64,000 nt of DNA from Stenotrophomonas humi (GTDB lineage: Bacteria; Pseudomonadota; Gammaproteobacteria; Xanthomonadales; Xanthomonadaceae): contig NZ_LDJI01000006.1 of the NCBI RefSeq assembly GCF_001431415.1, positions 176,160-240,159 on the forward strand, written 5' to 3'. Shown here in pieces: positions 1 to 9,406 of this stretch. Each line of letters starts with the position of its first letter. Position 1 is the first letter of the stretch. The notes beneath the pieces are model-generated. The model was not told where the DNA came from. It saw nothing but the letters and a program-made list of their open reading frames with translations, and made no database searches. A program made the position numbers and the translations under genes.

Positions 1-131
1 TGCAGGGTGTGCTGGCCGACCGCATCGGCCTGCATCACTCCTTCATCGTGCCGCTGCTCTGCTACGGCTACGTCATTTTCTACGGACTGGTGGGCTCGCG
101 CCCCCGTACCGGCAACGGCCAGGGGGGCTGA
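1..131 (+). CDS. C-terminal end of an MFS sugar transporter (partial)
   Basis: The reading frame is open from the window edge (first full codon at base 3) to TGA at 129-131, giving 42 residues. They contain a hydrophobic stretch and end in a short polar tail. The ADRIG motif followed by the last membrane helix resembles the end of FucP/GluP-type major facilitator sugar permeases. It lies 6 bp upstream of a fructokinase in what looks like one operon, so uptake of a hexose or mannoside product is the likely role. Only the tail is visible, so the family call is an inference. Confidence 0.6.
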   Translation, partial: QGVLADRIGLHHSFIVPLLCYGYVIFYGLVGSRPRTGNGQGG

Positions 132-137
132 GGCCAG

Positions 138-1133
138 ATGGGCAAGATTGTTTGTTTCGGCGAAATTTTGATCGATCTATTAGCGCAGCCACCGGCCTCG
201 GCGGACACCCCGCGCGCGTTCCTGCAGTACGCCGGTGGTGCTCCGGCCAACGTTGCCGTGGCCGCTGCACGACTGGGTGCCAGCAGTCATTTCGCCGGCA
301 TGCTGGGCCGTGACATGTTTGGTGATTTTCTTGCCGAGAGCCTGGCCGAGGCCGGTGTCGGTACCGATTGCATCGTGCGTACCGATGCGGCCAAGACCGC
401 ACTGGCATTCGTCGCACTGGATGCCGATGGCGAGCGCAGTTTCAGCTTCTACCGGCCGCCAGCGGCGGACCTGTTGTTCCGCAGTGAGGATTACCATCCC
501 GCCTGCTTCGACGGCACGGGCTGCTTCCACGTGTGCTCCAACAGCCTGACCGAACCGGCCATCGCGCAGACCACGTTCACCGGCATGGAGCGCGCGCGCG
601 ATGCCGGTGCGGTGGTCAGCCTGGATCTCAACCTGCGCCCGGCACTGTGGCCAGCCGATGTCGATCCGACACCGTGGCTGTGGCAGGCGCTGGAGCGGGC
701 CGACCTGGTCAAGCTGTCACGTGAGGAGCTGGACTATCTGGCAAAGCCGTACGGCAGTGACGGTGACACACACGTGCTGCAGCGTCTGTTGGCGGCACAG
801 GCGCGCTGGGTGATCGTTACCGATGGTGCTGGCCAGCTGTACTGGTATACCCGCGACAGTCGCGGTGAGCTTTCCAGTTTCCGCGTTGACGCCGTGGACA
901 CCACCGCCGCGGGGGATGCCTTCGTCGGCGGCGTGTTGTTCGGTCTGGCCGAGCGCGCGGCCACCGGCACGGGCTTCGCTGCGTTCTGCCGTGATACGCA
1001 GGCCATCACCGACACGCTGCGCTTCGCCGCAGCCGTGGGCGCCCTGGCGGTCACCCGCAAGGGTGCCTTCGCCGCCATGCCCACCCTGGACGAAGTGCAA
1101 CAGTTGCTGCAGCAACAGGACGCCATCGCATGA
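138..1133 (+). CDS. Fructokinase, PfkB/ribokinase family
   Basis: This 331-residue cytoplasmic sugar kinase would phosphorylate fructose to fructose 6-phosphate. The N-terminal GEILIDL segment, the GGAPANVA substrate-binding signature (about residues 33-40) and the C-terminal DTTAAGDAF motif with the catalytic Asp and anion hole are typical of PfkB fructokinases. Length is normal for the family. The stop overlaps the next start (ATGA at 1130-1133), so it is translationally coupled to the mannose isomerase. The pair would convert mannose to fructose and then to fructose 6-phosphate. Confidence 0.9.
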   Translation: MGKIVCFGEILIDLLAQPPASADTPRAFLQYAGGAPANVAVAAARLGASSHFAGMLGRDMFGDFLAESLAEAGVGTDCIVRTDAAKTALAFVALDADGERSFSFYRPPAADLLFRSEDYHPACFDGTGCFHVCSNSLTEPAIAQTTFTGMERARDAGAVVSLDLNLRPALWPADVDPTPWLWQALERADLVKLSREELDYLAKPYGSDGDTHVLQRLLAAQARWVIVTDGAGQLYWYTRDSRGELSSFRVDAVDTTAAGDAFVGGVLFGLAERAATGTGFAAFCRDTQAITDTLRFAAAVGALAVTRKGAFAAMPTLDEVQQLLQQQDAIA

Positions 1134-2368
1134 ACACCACCACTCCCGATTTCCGTTCCCCGGCTTTCCTTCGCGCGCATATCGCCGACACGATGGCCTT
1201 CTACCATCCGCACTGCATCGATCCGCAGGGCGGCTTCTTCCATTACTACCGCGACGATGGCAGCGTCTACGACGCCAGTCATCGTCACCTGGTCAGCAGT
1301 ACCCGTTTCGTCTTCAACTATGCGATGGCGTACCGCGAGTACGGCAATGCGGAGTATTTGGACGCGGTGAAGCACGGTGTGGACTACCTGCGCAACGTGC
1401 ATCGCAATCCGGCCACAGGTGGTTACGCGTGGACGCTGCGCGATGGGCAGGTCGAGGACGACATGAACCACTGCTACGGCGTGGCGTTCGTGTTGCTGGC
1501 CTACAGCTGTGCGTTGAAGGCCGGCATCGAGCAGGGCCGCGAATGGATGGACGAAACCTGGCAGTTGCTGGAACGCCATTTCTGGGAACCGCAGCACGGC
1601 CTGTACCGCGATGAAGCCGATGCGCAGTGGAACTTCACCGGGTATCGCGGCCAGAACGCCAACATGCACATGTGTGAAGCAATGTTGGCCGCCTTCGAAG
1701 CCAGCGGTGAGCAGCGCTACCTCGAACGCGCACTGCAGCTGGCCGACAACATGACCCGTCGCCAAGCCGCCAAGGCCGGCGGTCTGGTGTGGGAGCATTA
1801 CGACACCGCGTGGAATATCGATTGGGACTACAACCTCGACAATCCCAAGCACCTGTTCCGCCCATGGGGTTTCCAGCCCGGCCATCAGACCGAATGGGCC
1901 AAGCTGCTGATGATCCTCGACCGTCACGTGCAGGCGGATTGGCTGGTGCCGACTGCGCGCCACCTGTTCGATACGGCGATGGCCTGTTCGTGGGATGACG
2001 CGCGCGGCGGCCTCTACTACGGATTCGCACCGGAAGCACGCCGCCAGCCCGGCATGGACGGAGCGCCGATCGGTGGCGACAGCTTTGTCTGTGACGACGA
2101 CAAATACTTCTGGGTGCAGGCCGAATCGCTGGCCGCTGCCGCGTTGCTGGCCAAACGTACCGATGACGCTGCGTACTGGCAGTGGTACGAGCGGCTGTGG
2201 GCGTACGCGTGGGAGCACTTCGTCGATCATCAGTACGGCGCCTGGTTCCGCATTCTGGATGCGGACAGCCGCAAGTACAGCGACGAGAAGAGCCCCGCCG
2301 GCAAAACCGATTACCACACCATGGGCGCCTGTCACGAAGTGTTGAACGTGGTGCGGGAGCCGCGTTGA
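1130..2368 (+). CDS. AGE-family sugar isomerase, probable D-mannose isomerase
   Basis: This 412-residue protein belongs to the N-acylglucosamine 2-epimerase (AGE) superfamily, whose (alpha/alpha)6 barrel members include mannose isomerases such as YihS. Visible family features are the NYAMAYR helix, the ALRDG and MHMCEAM segments, and a C-terminal KTDYHTMGACHE segment with the His expected in the active site. There is no signal peptide, so it is cytoplasmic. It sits between fructokinase and beta-mannosidase, which favours mannose-to-fructose isomerisation over N-acylglucosamine epimerisation. That choice comes from context. Confidence 0.85.
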   Translation: MNTTTPDFRSPAFLRAHIADTMAFYHPHCIDPQGGFFHYYRDDGSVYDASHRHLVSSTRFVFNYAMAYREYGNAEYLDAVKHGVDYLRNVHRNPATGGYAWTLRDGQVEDDMNHCYGVAFVLLAYSCALKAGIEQGREWMDETWQLLERHFWEPQHGLYRDEADAQWNFTGYRGQNANMHMCEAMLAAFEASGEQRYLERALQLADNMTRRQAAKAGGLVWEHYDTAWNIDWDYNLDNPKHLFRPWGFQPGHQTEWAKLLMILDRHVQADWLVPTARHLFDTAMACSWDDARGGLYYGFAPEARRQPGMDGAPIGGDSFVCDDDKYFWVQAESLAAAALLAKRTDDAAYWQWYERLWAYAWEHFVDHQYGAWFRILDADSRKYSDEKSPAGKTDYHTMGACHEVLNVVREPR

Positions 2369-2477
2369 TCGTGCACGCGGTGTTTCCGTCGTCATCCCCG
2401 CCATCCCGGCAATGACGACTTCATGAACTTCAGAACCCGGTAAGGCATAGCGCAGACAGCGGCACGGAGGAGGGGAC

Positions 2478-5189
2478 ATGCAAGGTGCAAGCGTGAAATT
2501 TGGATCGATCCATAAGCGCCTCGTTCCGCGCTGGCGCAGCGTGCTGCTATGCCTGTTGTGCGGCATGAGTGGCATCGCCACAGCCGCACCGCTGCAAGCG
2601 CAATGGAGTTTCCGTCTGCTACCGGGAGATGCGCAGCTGCAGGCGCATGCAGGCATGGATGCCTGGCGTCCGGCGCAGGTGCCGGGCAGTGTGCACACCG
2701 ATCTGATGGCTGCAGGCGTGATCGGCGATCCCTATGTAGGCGCGGCCGAGGCCGGGCTGCAGTGGATCGGCCTGGGTGATTGGGAATACCGTGCGCACTT
2801 TGACGTGGATGCGGCGACATTGGCAAAGCGTCACGCCGAGCTGCGCTTTGAGGGGCTTGATACGTTCGCCGAGGTCAGCCTCAACGGTGCGCCGTTGTTG
2901 AAGGCCGACAATGCACACCGCACCTGGCGCGTACGTGTCGACGGTCGCCTGCGTGCCACCGGCAACGAGTTGCGCATCGTATTCCGCTCACCGATCCGTA
3001 CCCTGCTTCCTCAGGTGCAGGCGATGCCGCACAAGATCGCCGGCAACTATCCCTCGCCATATGGCGACGAGCCGAAGGATGCGATGGTCGGCAACTTCGT
3101 GCGCAAGCCGGCCTATCACTTCGGCTGGGACTGGGGGCCGCGCTATGTGACCGCGGGGGTGTGGCGCGGCGTGCAGCTGGAGAGCTGGAACGACCATCGC
3201 ATCACCGACCTGGTGGTGCGCACCGACGCATTGGATGCGCAGCGCGCCGACCTGAGCGTACTGCTGCAACTGGAGCAGGGCGAGGTGGCTGGCAAGGCCA
3301 GGGTGGTGGTCGATGTGCTCGATCCGGACGGCAAGCGTGTGACGCGCCTCGAACGTGATGCCACATTGCAGCCCGGCAGCAACACGCTGCAGCTGCCGGT
3401 GAGCATCGCGCAACCGCGGCGCTGGTGGCCGGTGGGTTACGGCGCGCAGGATCGCTATACCGTGCAGGCCCGCGTGGACGGTGGCAGCAATGCCGAACAC
3501 CGGGCCAGCCTGCGCACCGGCCTGCGTACCGTGGAGCTGCAACGCGAAGAGGACAAGGACGGCGGGCAGGGCTTTGCTTTCGTCATCAATGGCGTGCCGG
3601 TATTTGCCAAGGGCGCGAACGTGATTCCGTTCGATGCGTTTCCGGCCCGGGTCACCCCTGAGCGTCTGCGCCGCGATCTGCAGGCCGCGCGCGATGCCAA
3701 CATGAACATGCTGCGCAACTGGGGCGGTGGCTACTACGAAGACGATGCGTTCTTCGACATCGCCGACGAACTGGGCCTGCTGGTCTGGCAGGACTTCATG
3801 TTCGGTGGCGGCATGCAGCCCGGCTACGATCCTGCGTTCCGCAGCAATGTCGTGGCCGAGGCACGCGACAACATCCGCCGCCTGCGCCATCACCCGAGCA
3901 TCGTGCTGTGGTGTGGCAACAACGAAGAAGAAACGGCATGGAAAGACTGGGGGCATGGCAAGGACCTGAGCGCCGCCGACCCGGTGTTCGCGGCCAAAGT
4001 CTGGCAGGGCTATGTCGATCTGTTCGGCAAGGATCTGCGCGCGGTGGTGGCCGAGGAAAGCCTGGGCGTGCCGTACTGGTCCAGCTCGCCCAGCAATGAT
4101 CTGGATGCCAAGGCCAATGATTCAACGCGTGGCGACAAGCACTACTGGCAGGTGTGGGGAAACCCCGCGCTGCCGGTGACAGCCTACCTGAGCGAAACGC
4201 CGCGCTTCATGTCCGAGTACGGCCTGCAGGCGTGGCCGCAGCTGTCCACCGTCGACGCGTTCGCGACGAAGCAGGAGCAGCAGATCGACGGGCCGGTGAT
4301 CCAGGCGCACCAGAAATTCATGGCCGGCAAGGGCAACGAACGGCTGTTGCACTACATCGGAATGGAATATGGCGCGCCGCGCACGTTCGCCGACTTCGTC
4401 TACCTGAGCCAGGTGATGCAGGCCGAAGGTATCGAGCTGGCGGCGTTGCATCATCGTGCATCGCGTCCTTACACGATGGGCTCGCTGTACTGGCAGCTCA
4501 ATGATGTGTGGCCGGGTGCGTCGTGGTCGAGCGTGGATTACTTCGGCAACTGGAAGGCGCTGAACTTCCATGCGCGCCGCTTCTTTGCCGACGTGGCGGT
4601 TGCCGCGCTGCGCGCTGCCGGCGAAACCCGGGTCAGCCTGCTCAATGATGGCCGTTCACCGCTTGCCGCGCAGCTGCGTTACCGGGTGATGGATTTTGAT
4701 GGCCGCGTGCTGCAGCAACAACAGCAGGCGGTGACATTGGCGCCGCTGGCGGCTACCGAAATCATGCGCCTGAGTGATGCTGCATTGCTGAAGGGCGCCG
4801 ATCCGCGTCGCACGCTGGCGGTGTTCGAGTTGCTCGGTGACGACAAGCTGCTGGCGCAGCGCATCGTCTACTTCGCCGCTGCAAAGGAACAGCTGCTTGC
4901 CGCCGACCAGGTGCAGGCCGAGCTGCGGGCGGAAGGCGATCACTACCGCCTGCGCTTGAACAGCCGCAGCCTTGCGCGTGCGCTGTGGATCGATTTTGAC
5001 AATGCCAAGGCCGATGTCGAGGACAACGCCTTCGACCTGCTGCCCGGGCAACCCCATGACGTGGTCGTGCGCAGCCGCGCCGACCTGTCCACCCTGCGTG
5101 CCGCACTGCGTCTACAGACGCTGGGCGATGCGCTGCACTCCCACCCAGCTCCATCGCAAGACAACGCTTCCGTCCAGAGGATTCCATGA
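2478..5189 (+). CDS. Secreted GH2 beta-mannosidase
   Basis: This 903-residue glycoside hydrolase family 2 enzyme removes terminal beta-linked mannose, for example the core mannose of N-glycans or manno-oligosaccharides. The N-terminus has a basic stretch, a hydrophobic core and an ATAAP cleavage site near residue 35, so export is expected. A sugar-binding jelly-roll domain, an Ig-like domain and a TIM barrel follow. The acid/base is Glu483 in WCGNNE and the nucleophile is probably Glu580 in FMSEYG. A strong purine-rich ribosome site (GAGGAGGGG) lies just before ATG 2478. The stop overlaps the start of the GH47 gene. Confidence 0.93.
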   Translation: MQGASVKFGSIHKRLVPRWRSVLLCLLCGMSGIATAAPLQAQWSFRLLPGDAQLQAHAGMDAWRPAQVPGSVHTDLMAAGVIGDPYVGAAEAGLQWIGLGDWEYRAHFDVDAATLAKRHAELRFEGLDTFAEVSLNGAPLLKADNAHRTWRVRVDGRLRATGNELRIVFRSPIRTLLPQVQAMPHKIAGNYPSPYGDEPKDAMVGNFVRKPAYHFGWDWGPRYVTAGVWRGVQLESWNDHRITDLVVRTDALDAQRADLSVLLQLEQGEVAGKARVVVDVLDPDGKRVTRLERDATLQPGSNTLQLPVSIAQPRRWWPVGYGAQDRYTVQARVDGGSNAEHRASLRTGLRTVELQREEDKDGGQGFAFVINGVPVFAKGANVIPFDAFPARVTPERLRRDLQAARDANMNMLRNWGGGYYEDDAFFDIADELGLLVWQDFMFGGGMQPGYDPAFRSNVVAEARDNIRRLRHHPSIVLWCGNNEEETAWKDWGHGKDLSAADPVFAAKVWQGYVDLFGKDLRAVVAEESLGVPYWSSSPSNDLDAKANDSTRGDKHYWQVWGNPALPVTAYLSETPRFMSEYGLQAWPQLSTVDAFATKQEQQIDGPVIQAHQKFMAGKGNERLLHYIGMEYGAPRTFADFVYLSQVMQAEGIELAALHHRASRPYTMGSLYWQLNDVWPGASWSSVDYFGNWKALNFHARRFFADVAVAALRAAGETRVSLLNDGRSPLAAQLRYRVMDFDGRVLQQQQQAVTLAPLAATEIMRLSDAALLKGADPRRTLAVFELLGDDKLLAQRIVYFAAAKEQLLAADQVQAELRAEGDHYRLRLNSRSLARALWIDFDNAKADVEDNAFDLLPGQPHDVVVRSRADLSTLRAALRLQTLGDALHSHPAPSQDNASVQRIP

Positions 5190-6628
5190 TGACCCGTGCC
5201 CTGCGTAGTGCCCCCTTGGTAGTCGCCGTGATGTTGGCGCTCACTGCCTGCAACAACGCGTCCGCGCCTGCCGCTTCCACCGCCCCGGCAGCACCTGCAA
5301 CGACGGCTGCAAAAGCCCCGCTGGCCGACGTGCCGGTGGTGGACGACGCCGAAGCCGCACGCATGGCAGAGCAGGTGCGCGAAGCCACCCGCCACGCCTG
5401 GCAGGGCTACATGCAGTACGCCAAGGGCCACGATGACCTGAAGCCGCTTACTGCCAAGCCGCGCGACTGGTATCCGGTGCCGTTGCTGATGTCGCCGGTG
5501 GATGCACTGGACACGCTGCTGCTGCTCGGCATGGACAAGGAAGCCAACGAAGCACGCGAGCTGATCGTCAGCCAGCTCTCGTTCGACCAGGACATCGACG
5601 TGCAGAACTTCGAGGTCACCATCCGTCTGCTCGGCGGCCTGCTGTCGGCTTACCAGATGACCAACGACGAGCGTCTGCTCAAGCTGGCCGACGATCTCGG
5701 TACACGCCTGTCGCCGGTATTCGACAGCCCCACCGGCCTGCCGTACACCCACGTCAACCTGCGCACCGGCAAGACCAGCGGCAAGATCAGCAACCCGGCC
5801 GAGACCGGCACGCTGCTGCTGGAGTTCGGCACCCTGGCCAAGCTCACCGGCAAGCAGGCGTATTACGACAAGGCCAAGCGTGCGTTGGTGGAAACCCACA
5901 ACCGTCGTTCGAAGATCGGCCTGGTGGGCTTGAACATCAACGTCGAAACCGGCGAGTGGACCAACAAGGACGCATCGATCGCTGGCGGCATCGACTCGTA
6001 CTACGAGTACCTGCTCAAGTGCTGGAAGCTGTTCGGCGATGAGGACTGCAAGCGCATGTGGGACGAGAGCATCGGCCCGGTCAACCAGTACCTGGCCGAT
6101 GAAGTGCGTGAGGGTGAGCTGTGGTACGGCCATGCCGACATGGATACCGGCAAGCGCACTTCGGCGACGTATGGTGCGCTGGATGCGTTCATGCCGGGCC
6201 TGCTGGCACTGGGCGGTGACCTGGATCGCGCCAAGCGCCTGCAGGAGTCGAACCTGAAGATGTGGCGCTTGCACGGCATCGAACCGGAGTCGCTGGACTA
6301 TGCCGCGATGGAAGTGCGCTCGCCGAGCTATGCGCTGCGTCCGGAGATCGTCGAATCGGCGTACTACCTGCACCACTACACCGGCGACGCGCGCTACCGC
6401 GGCATGGGCAAGGAGTTCTTCGACGACTTCGTGCGTTACACCCGCACCGAGCACGGCTTTGCCGCACTGAAGGATGTGCGCAGCAAGGAGAAGGACGACT
6501 CGATGGAGAGCTTCCTGTTCGCCGAGACGTTCAAGTATTACTACCTGCTGTTCGCCCCGGCCAAGACCCTCGACTTCGACGGCGTGGTATTCAACACCGA
6601 AGCGCATCCGCTGCGGAAGACCTGGTAA
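5186..6628 (+). CDS. GH47 alpha-1,2-mannosidase lipoprotein
   Basis: This 480-residue protein has a lipoprotein signal peptide ending in LALTAC (Cys about 22) and an Ala/Pro-rich linker, followed by a complete glycosyl hydrolase family 47 (alpha/alpha)7 domain. The family signatures LMSPVDALDTLLLLGM, GGLLSAYQM, GGIDSYYEYLLKC and RPEIVESAYYLHHYTGD are all visible, as is the C-terminal FNTEAHP segment that supplies the Thr binding Ca2+. GH47 is mainly known from eukaryotic N-glycan processing and is uncommon in bacteria. Overlap with the beta-mannosidase (ATGA) implies joint action on high-mannose glycans. Confidence 0.92.
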   Translation: MMTRALRSAPLVVAVMLALTACNNASAPAASTAPAAPATTAAKAPLADVPVVDDAEAARMAEQVREATRHAWQGYMQYAKGHDDLKPLTAKPRDWYPVPLLMSPVDALDTLLLLGMDKEANEARELIVSQLSFDQDIDVQNFEVTIRLLGGLLSAYQMTNDERLLKLADDLGTRLSPVFDSPTGLPYTHVNLRTGKTSGKISNPAETGTLLLEFGTLAKLTGKQAYYDKAKRALVETHNRRSKIGLVGLNINVETGEWTNKDASIAGGIDSYYEYLLKCWKLFGDEDCKRMWDESIGPVNQYLADEVREGELWYGHADMDTGKRTSATYGALDAFMPGLLALGGDLDRAKRLQESNLKMWRLHGIEPESLDYAAMEVRSPSYALRPEIVESAYYLHHYTGDARYRGMGKEFFDDFVRYTRTEHGFAALKDVRSKEKDDSMESFLFAETFKYYYLLFAPAKTLDFDGVVFNTEAHPLRKTW

Positions 6629-6639
6629 AGCGAAGGCGA

Positions 6640-6743
6640 CCCTCGCCCCATCCTCTCTCCCGCAGGCGGGTGAGGGCCCAGGTCTGCATCGGCTGTTGCT
6701 CAAAGCCCCTCTCCCGCTTGCGGGGGAGGGGTTGGGGTGAGGG
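6640..6743. repeat. Inverted pair of REP-like elements
   Basis: Two copies of a REP-like motif lie head to head. The one at 6640-6676 reads CCCTCGCCCCA followed by CTCTCCCGC. The one at 6706-6743 reads CTCTCCCGC, loop, GCGGGGGAGGGG, then TTGGGGTGAGGG. Each half forms a hairpin and the pair could form a longer one, in the style of BIME elements. It fills most of the 197 bp between the GH47 gene and the response regulator and may act as a transcript 3' stabiliser or terminator. Confidence 0.7.
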
Positions 6744-6825
6744 CACTCTCATTCATCCGGGCAGGCTCGGGCTTGCCGTAGGGGCGCGCTAAACTCCACC
6801 GCAACGGGGAGCGAGGCGAGCGCTG

Positions 6826-7482
6826 ATGGAGTTGTCTTCCATCCTGATTGTCGATGATGACGCGGCGTCGCTGGCGCGGCTGGCACGGCTCGTGGCCGAA
6901 CTGCTGGAACCGCAGCCGGTGAGGCTCCGGACCGCCGCCAACCTTGCCGATGCGCGCGACCTGCTGCAGCGTGAATCCTTCGCGCTGGCGCTGGTGGACA
7001 TGCAGCTGCCAGACGGCACCGGTACCGATCTGATCGCGTGGATGCAGCGGCAGGTGACGCAGGTGCAGGCGGTGATCGTGTCCGCGTTCGCCGAGGAAGA
7101 GGCGATCTTCGCTGCGCTGCGTGCCGGTGCGGTGGGCTATCTGCTCAAGGACCGCGATGACATAGAGCTGCGCGTGGCGTTGCGCAGCCTGCAGCGTGGC
7201 GGTGCACCGATCGACCCGATGATCGCCCGGCGCATCCTTGCCTTCGTGCCCGCGGCGACACCCGCGGCACCTGCTCCGGCGGCCAGCGTGCCGCTGTCCG
7301 AACGCGAACTGGGCATCCTCGGCCTGGTCGCGCAGGGCTACGGCAACCGCGAGATCGCCGAGCTGCTCAGCCTGTCGCGCCTGACCATCGAGGCGCATAC
7401 CCGCAACATCTACCGCAAGCTGGCCGTCGGTTCACGCACCGCGGCGGTGTTCGAGGCGCGCGTGCTTGGGCTGCTGCCATGA
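6826..7482 (+). CDS. LuxR/NarL-family response regulator
   Basis: This 218-residue two-component response regulator has a receiver domain at residues 1-120 with the acidic pocket DDD (10-12), phospho-acceptor Asp58 in LVDMQLPDG and the conserved Lys in YLLKD. A short Ala/Pro linker leads to a LuxR-type helix-turn-helix (about 150-210) with LSERELGIL and the recognition helix NREIAELLSLS. It overlaps the downstream sensor kinase by 4 bp (ATGA), so the two form a cognate pair. Its targets are unknown; the adjacent adhesin gene is a candidate. Confidence 0.92.
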   Translation: MELSSILIVDDDAASLARLARLVAELLEPQPVRLRTAANLADARDLLQRESFALALVDMQLPDGTGTDLIAWMQRQVTQVQAVIVSAFAEEEAIFAALRAGAVGYLLKDRDDIELRVALRSLQRGGAPIDPMIARRILAFVPAATPAAPAPAASVPLSERELGILGLVAQGYGNREIAELLSLSRLTIEAHTRNIYRKLAVGSRTAAVFEARVLGLLP

Positions 7483-9308
7483 TCCGCGGGCTGTTGGGCC
7501 TGTTGTTGCTGCTGCTGGTGATGGGGAGCGCGCTGGCCGCTCCCCCGGCGGTGGCGCGTATCGTGCAGGCCGAAGCGGTGCGTAGCGGCTGGGAGGCGCA
7601 GGCGCCACCGCTGCAGGGGTGGGAGCCTGTGACCCTGGCCGACCAATGGCAGACGCGCTGGCCCGACCATGACGGCGTGGTCTGGTACCGGCTGCGCTGG
7701 CAGCAGGGCGATGCCGGCGAACCGACCGGCCTGCTGCTGGACTACACCTGCATGGCGGCGGCGGTATACCTCAACGGCAGCCTGATCGACCGCGACCCGT
7801 CGCTGGTCGAACCGTTGTCGCGCAGCTGGCATGTGCCGCGCTACTACCTGCTGCAGTCACCGTTGCTGCGGCAGGGCGAGAACGAACTGCTGGTGCGGGT
7901 GTCGGGGCTGGTGGCGTACCAGCCCTCGTTCGGTGTGGTCGACGTGGGTGATGCCGCCGTGCTGCAGGCACGCTATCGGCAGGAAGTACGCGTGCGGCAT
8001 GACCTGCAGCTGCTCGATACCGCCATCGGCTTCGTGCTGGCCGGCGTGATCGGCCTGTTCTGGTTGCTGCGGCGCAAGGAGGCGATGTACGGCTGGTATG
8101 CGCTGAGCGCGGTGTTCGGGCGCATGTATGACACCAACTTCGTGGCCACCAGCCCGTGGCCGTTTACCACCACCGATGGCTGGCAGGCCTTCATCGCTGG
8201 CTGCTACGTGGTGGCTGCGGCGGCGCATACCGTGTTCCTGCTGCGCTTCAGCGAGCGGCGCTGGCCGCGCTTCGAGCGTGTGCTGATGGGCCTGGCGGCG
8301 GTGGCGATGGCGGCGGCGCTGCTGTGGCCGCAGTGGATGGGGCCGCATCGCAACCTCTACCTGGTGCCACTCATCGCCTTCCTGTACGTGGTGTCGTTCA
8401 CCTTCATGGGCTACGCGCTGCGCAGTGGCCGTCGTGACGCGCAGGTGCTGGCCTTGTGCATCGTCCTGCCGATCCTGGTGTCGCTGCACGACCTGGGCGT
8501 GTACATGGGCTGGTATGGCGGGGTCAGTTACCTGGGGTCCTTCACCTCGCCGTTGATGCTGCTGGGCATGGGCTTCGTACTGGCCTACCGTTTCGCCAAC
8601 ACGATGAAACGCGTGGAGGGGTTCAACGCCGAGCTGCGCCATGAAGTACAGCAGGCCACGTCCCAGCTGTCGGAAACCCTGAACGCGCAGCATGCGTTGG
8701 AGCTGGCGCACAGCCGCGCCGGCGAGCGCCTGCAGCTGGTGCGCGACCTGCACGATGGTTTCGGCGGCACCCTGGTCGGGGCGATCGCGCGGCTGGAGCA
8801 GGCCCCGCAGGAGATGCCGCGTTCAAAGGTGATCGAACTGCTGCGCGAGATGCGCGACGACCTGCGCCTGGTGATCGACAGCACCGCACGCGAGCACGCC
8901 GACCTGGCCGAGATGCTGGTGCCCTTGCGGCACCGCGCCAGCACCCTGCTGGAAGCCGGCGGCATCGATACCTACTGGCACCTGCAGGACCTGCACGGGG
9001 TGGAACTGGGCGCCTCCCGCAGCCTGGACCTGCTGCGGCTCATGCAGGAAGCCCTGACCAACGCGTTCAAGCATGCCCATGCGACACGGGTGGACATCAC
9101 CCTGCGACGGGACGGTGACCGGCTGCAGCTGCAGATCGACGACGACGGCATAGGCCTGCCGGCGACCGTGCCGGGCAGTGCAGCGGGCGGCGCCGGCATG
9201 GCCAGCATGCAGCTGCGGGCCAGGCGCATGGGCGGTGACCTGCAGGTGGGTCCGGCCGATGACCGGAACGGAACCCGCGTGCAGTTGGAGCTTGACCTCG
9301 CCCGTTGA
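7479..9308 (+). CDS. 7TMR-DISM sensor histidine kinase (HisKA_3)
   Basis: This 609-residue membrane sensor kinase has a signal peptide ending in ALAAP. A periplasmic jelly-roll domain (about residues 30-175) with carbohydrate-binding-like features (VWYRLRW, VYLNG, ENELLVRVSG) is followed by seven predicted membrane helices (about 180-375), the 7TMR-DISM architecture. A coiled linker leads to HisKA_3 with phospho-acceptor His425 in RDLHDGFGG. The HATPase domain has the N box EALTNAFKHA, then DDDGIGLP and a Gly-rich lid. It would phosphorylate the response regulator encoded just upstream. The ligand is unknown. Confidence 0.92.
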   Translation: MIRGLLGLLLLLLVMGSALAAPPAVARIVQAEAVRSGWEAQAPPLQGWEPVTLADQWQTRWPDHDGVVWYRLRWQQGDAGEPTGLLLDYTCMAAAVYLNGSLIDRDPSLVEPLSRSWHVPRYYLLQSPLLRQGENELLVRVSGLVAYQPSFGVVDVGDAAVLQARYRQEVRVRHDLQLLDTAIGFVLAGVIGLFWLLRRKEAMYGWYALSAVFGRMYDTNFVATSPWPFTTTDGWQAFIAGCYVVAAAAHTVFLLRFSERRWPRFERVLMGLAAVAMAAALLWPQWMGPHRNLYLVPLIAFLYVVSFTFMGYALRSGRRDAQVLALCIVLPILVSLHDLGVYMGWYGGVSYLGSFTSPLMLLGMGFVLAYRFANTMKRVEGFNAELRHEVQQATSQLSETLNAQHALELAHSRAGERLQLVRDLHDGFGGTLVGAIARLEQAPQEMPRSKVIELLREMRDDLRLVIDSTAREHADLAEMLVPLRHRASTLLEAGGIDTYWHLQDLHGVELGASRSLDLLRLMQEALTNAFKHAHATRVDITLRRDGDRLQLQIDDDGIGLPATVPGSAAGGAGMASMQLRARRMGGDLQVGPADDRNGTRVQLELDLAR

Positions 9309-9406
9309 TCCGCGTCCCAAGGACACCTGCGTACCTGATTTCGTGGATGCTGATCCTGCAATGATGGCGATAGGGTTTGCCCCTTGTTGAATCGGGGGAC
9401 ACCATC

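Noticed and set aside
734..2698. 654-codon minus-strand open frame
   Set aside because: It is antisense to fructokinase and mannose isomerase, both with full family motifs, and shows no domain. Long antisense frames are common in GC-rich DNA.
4943..6703. 586-codon minus-strand open frame opposite the mannosidases
   Set aside because: It mirrors the GH47 gene, which carries complete family signatures.
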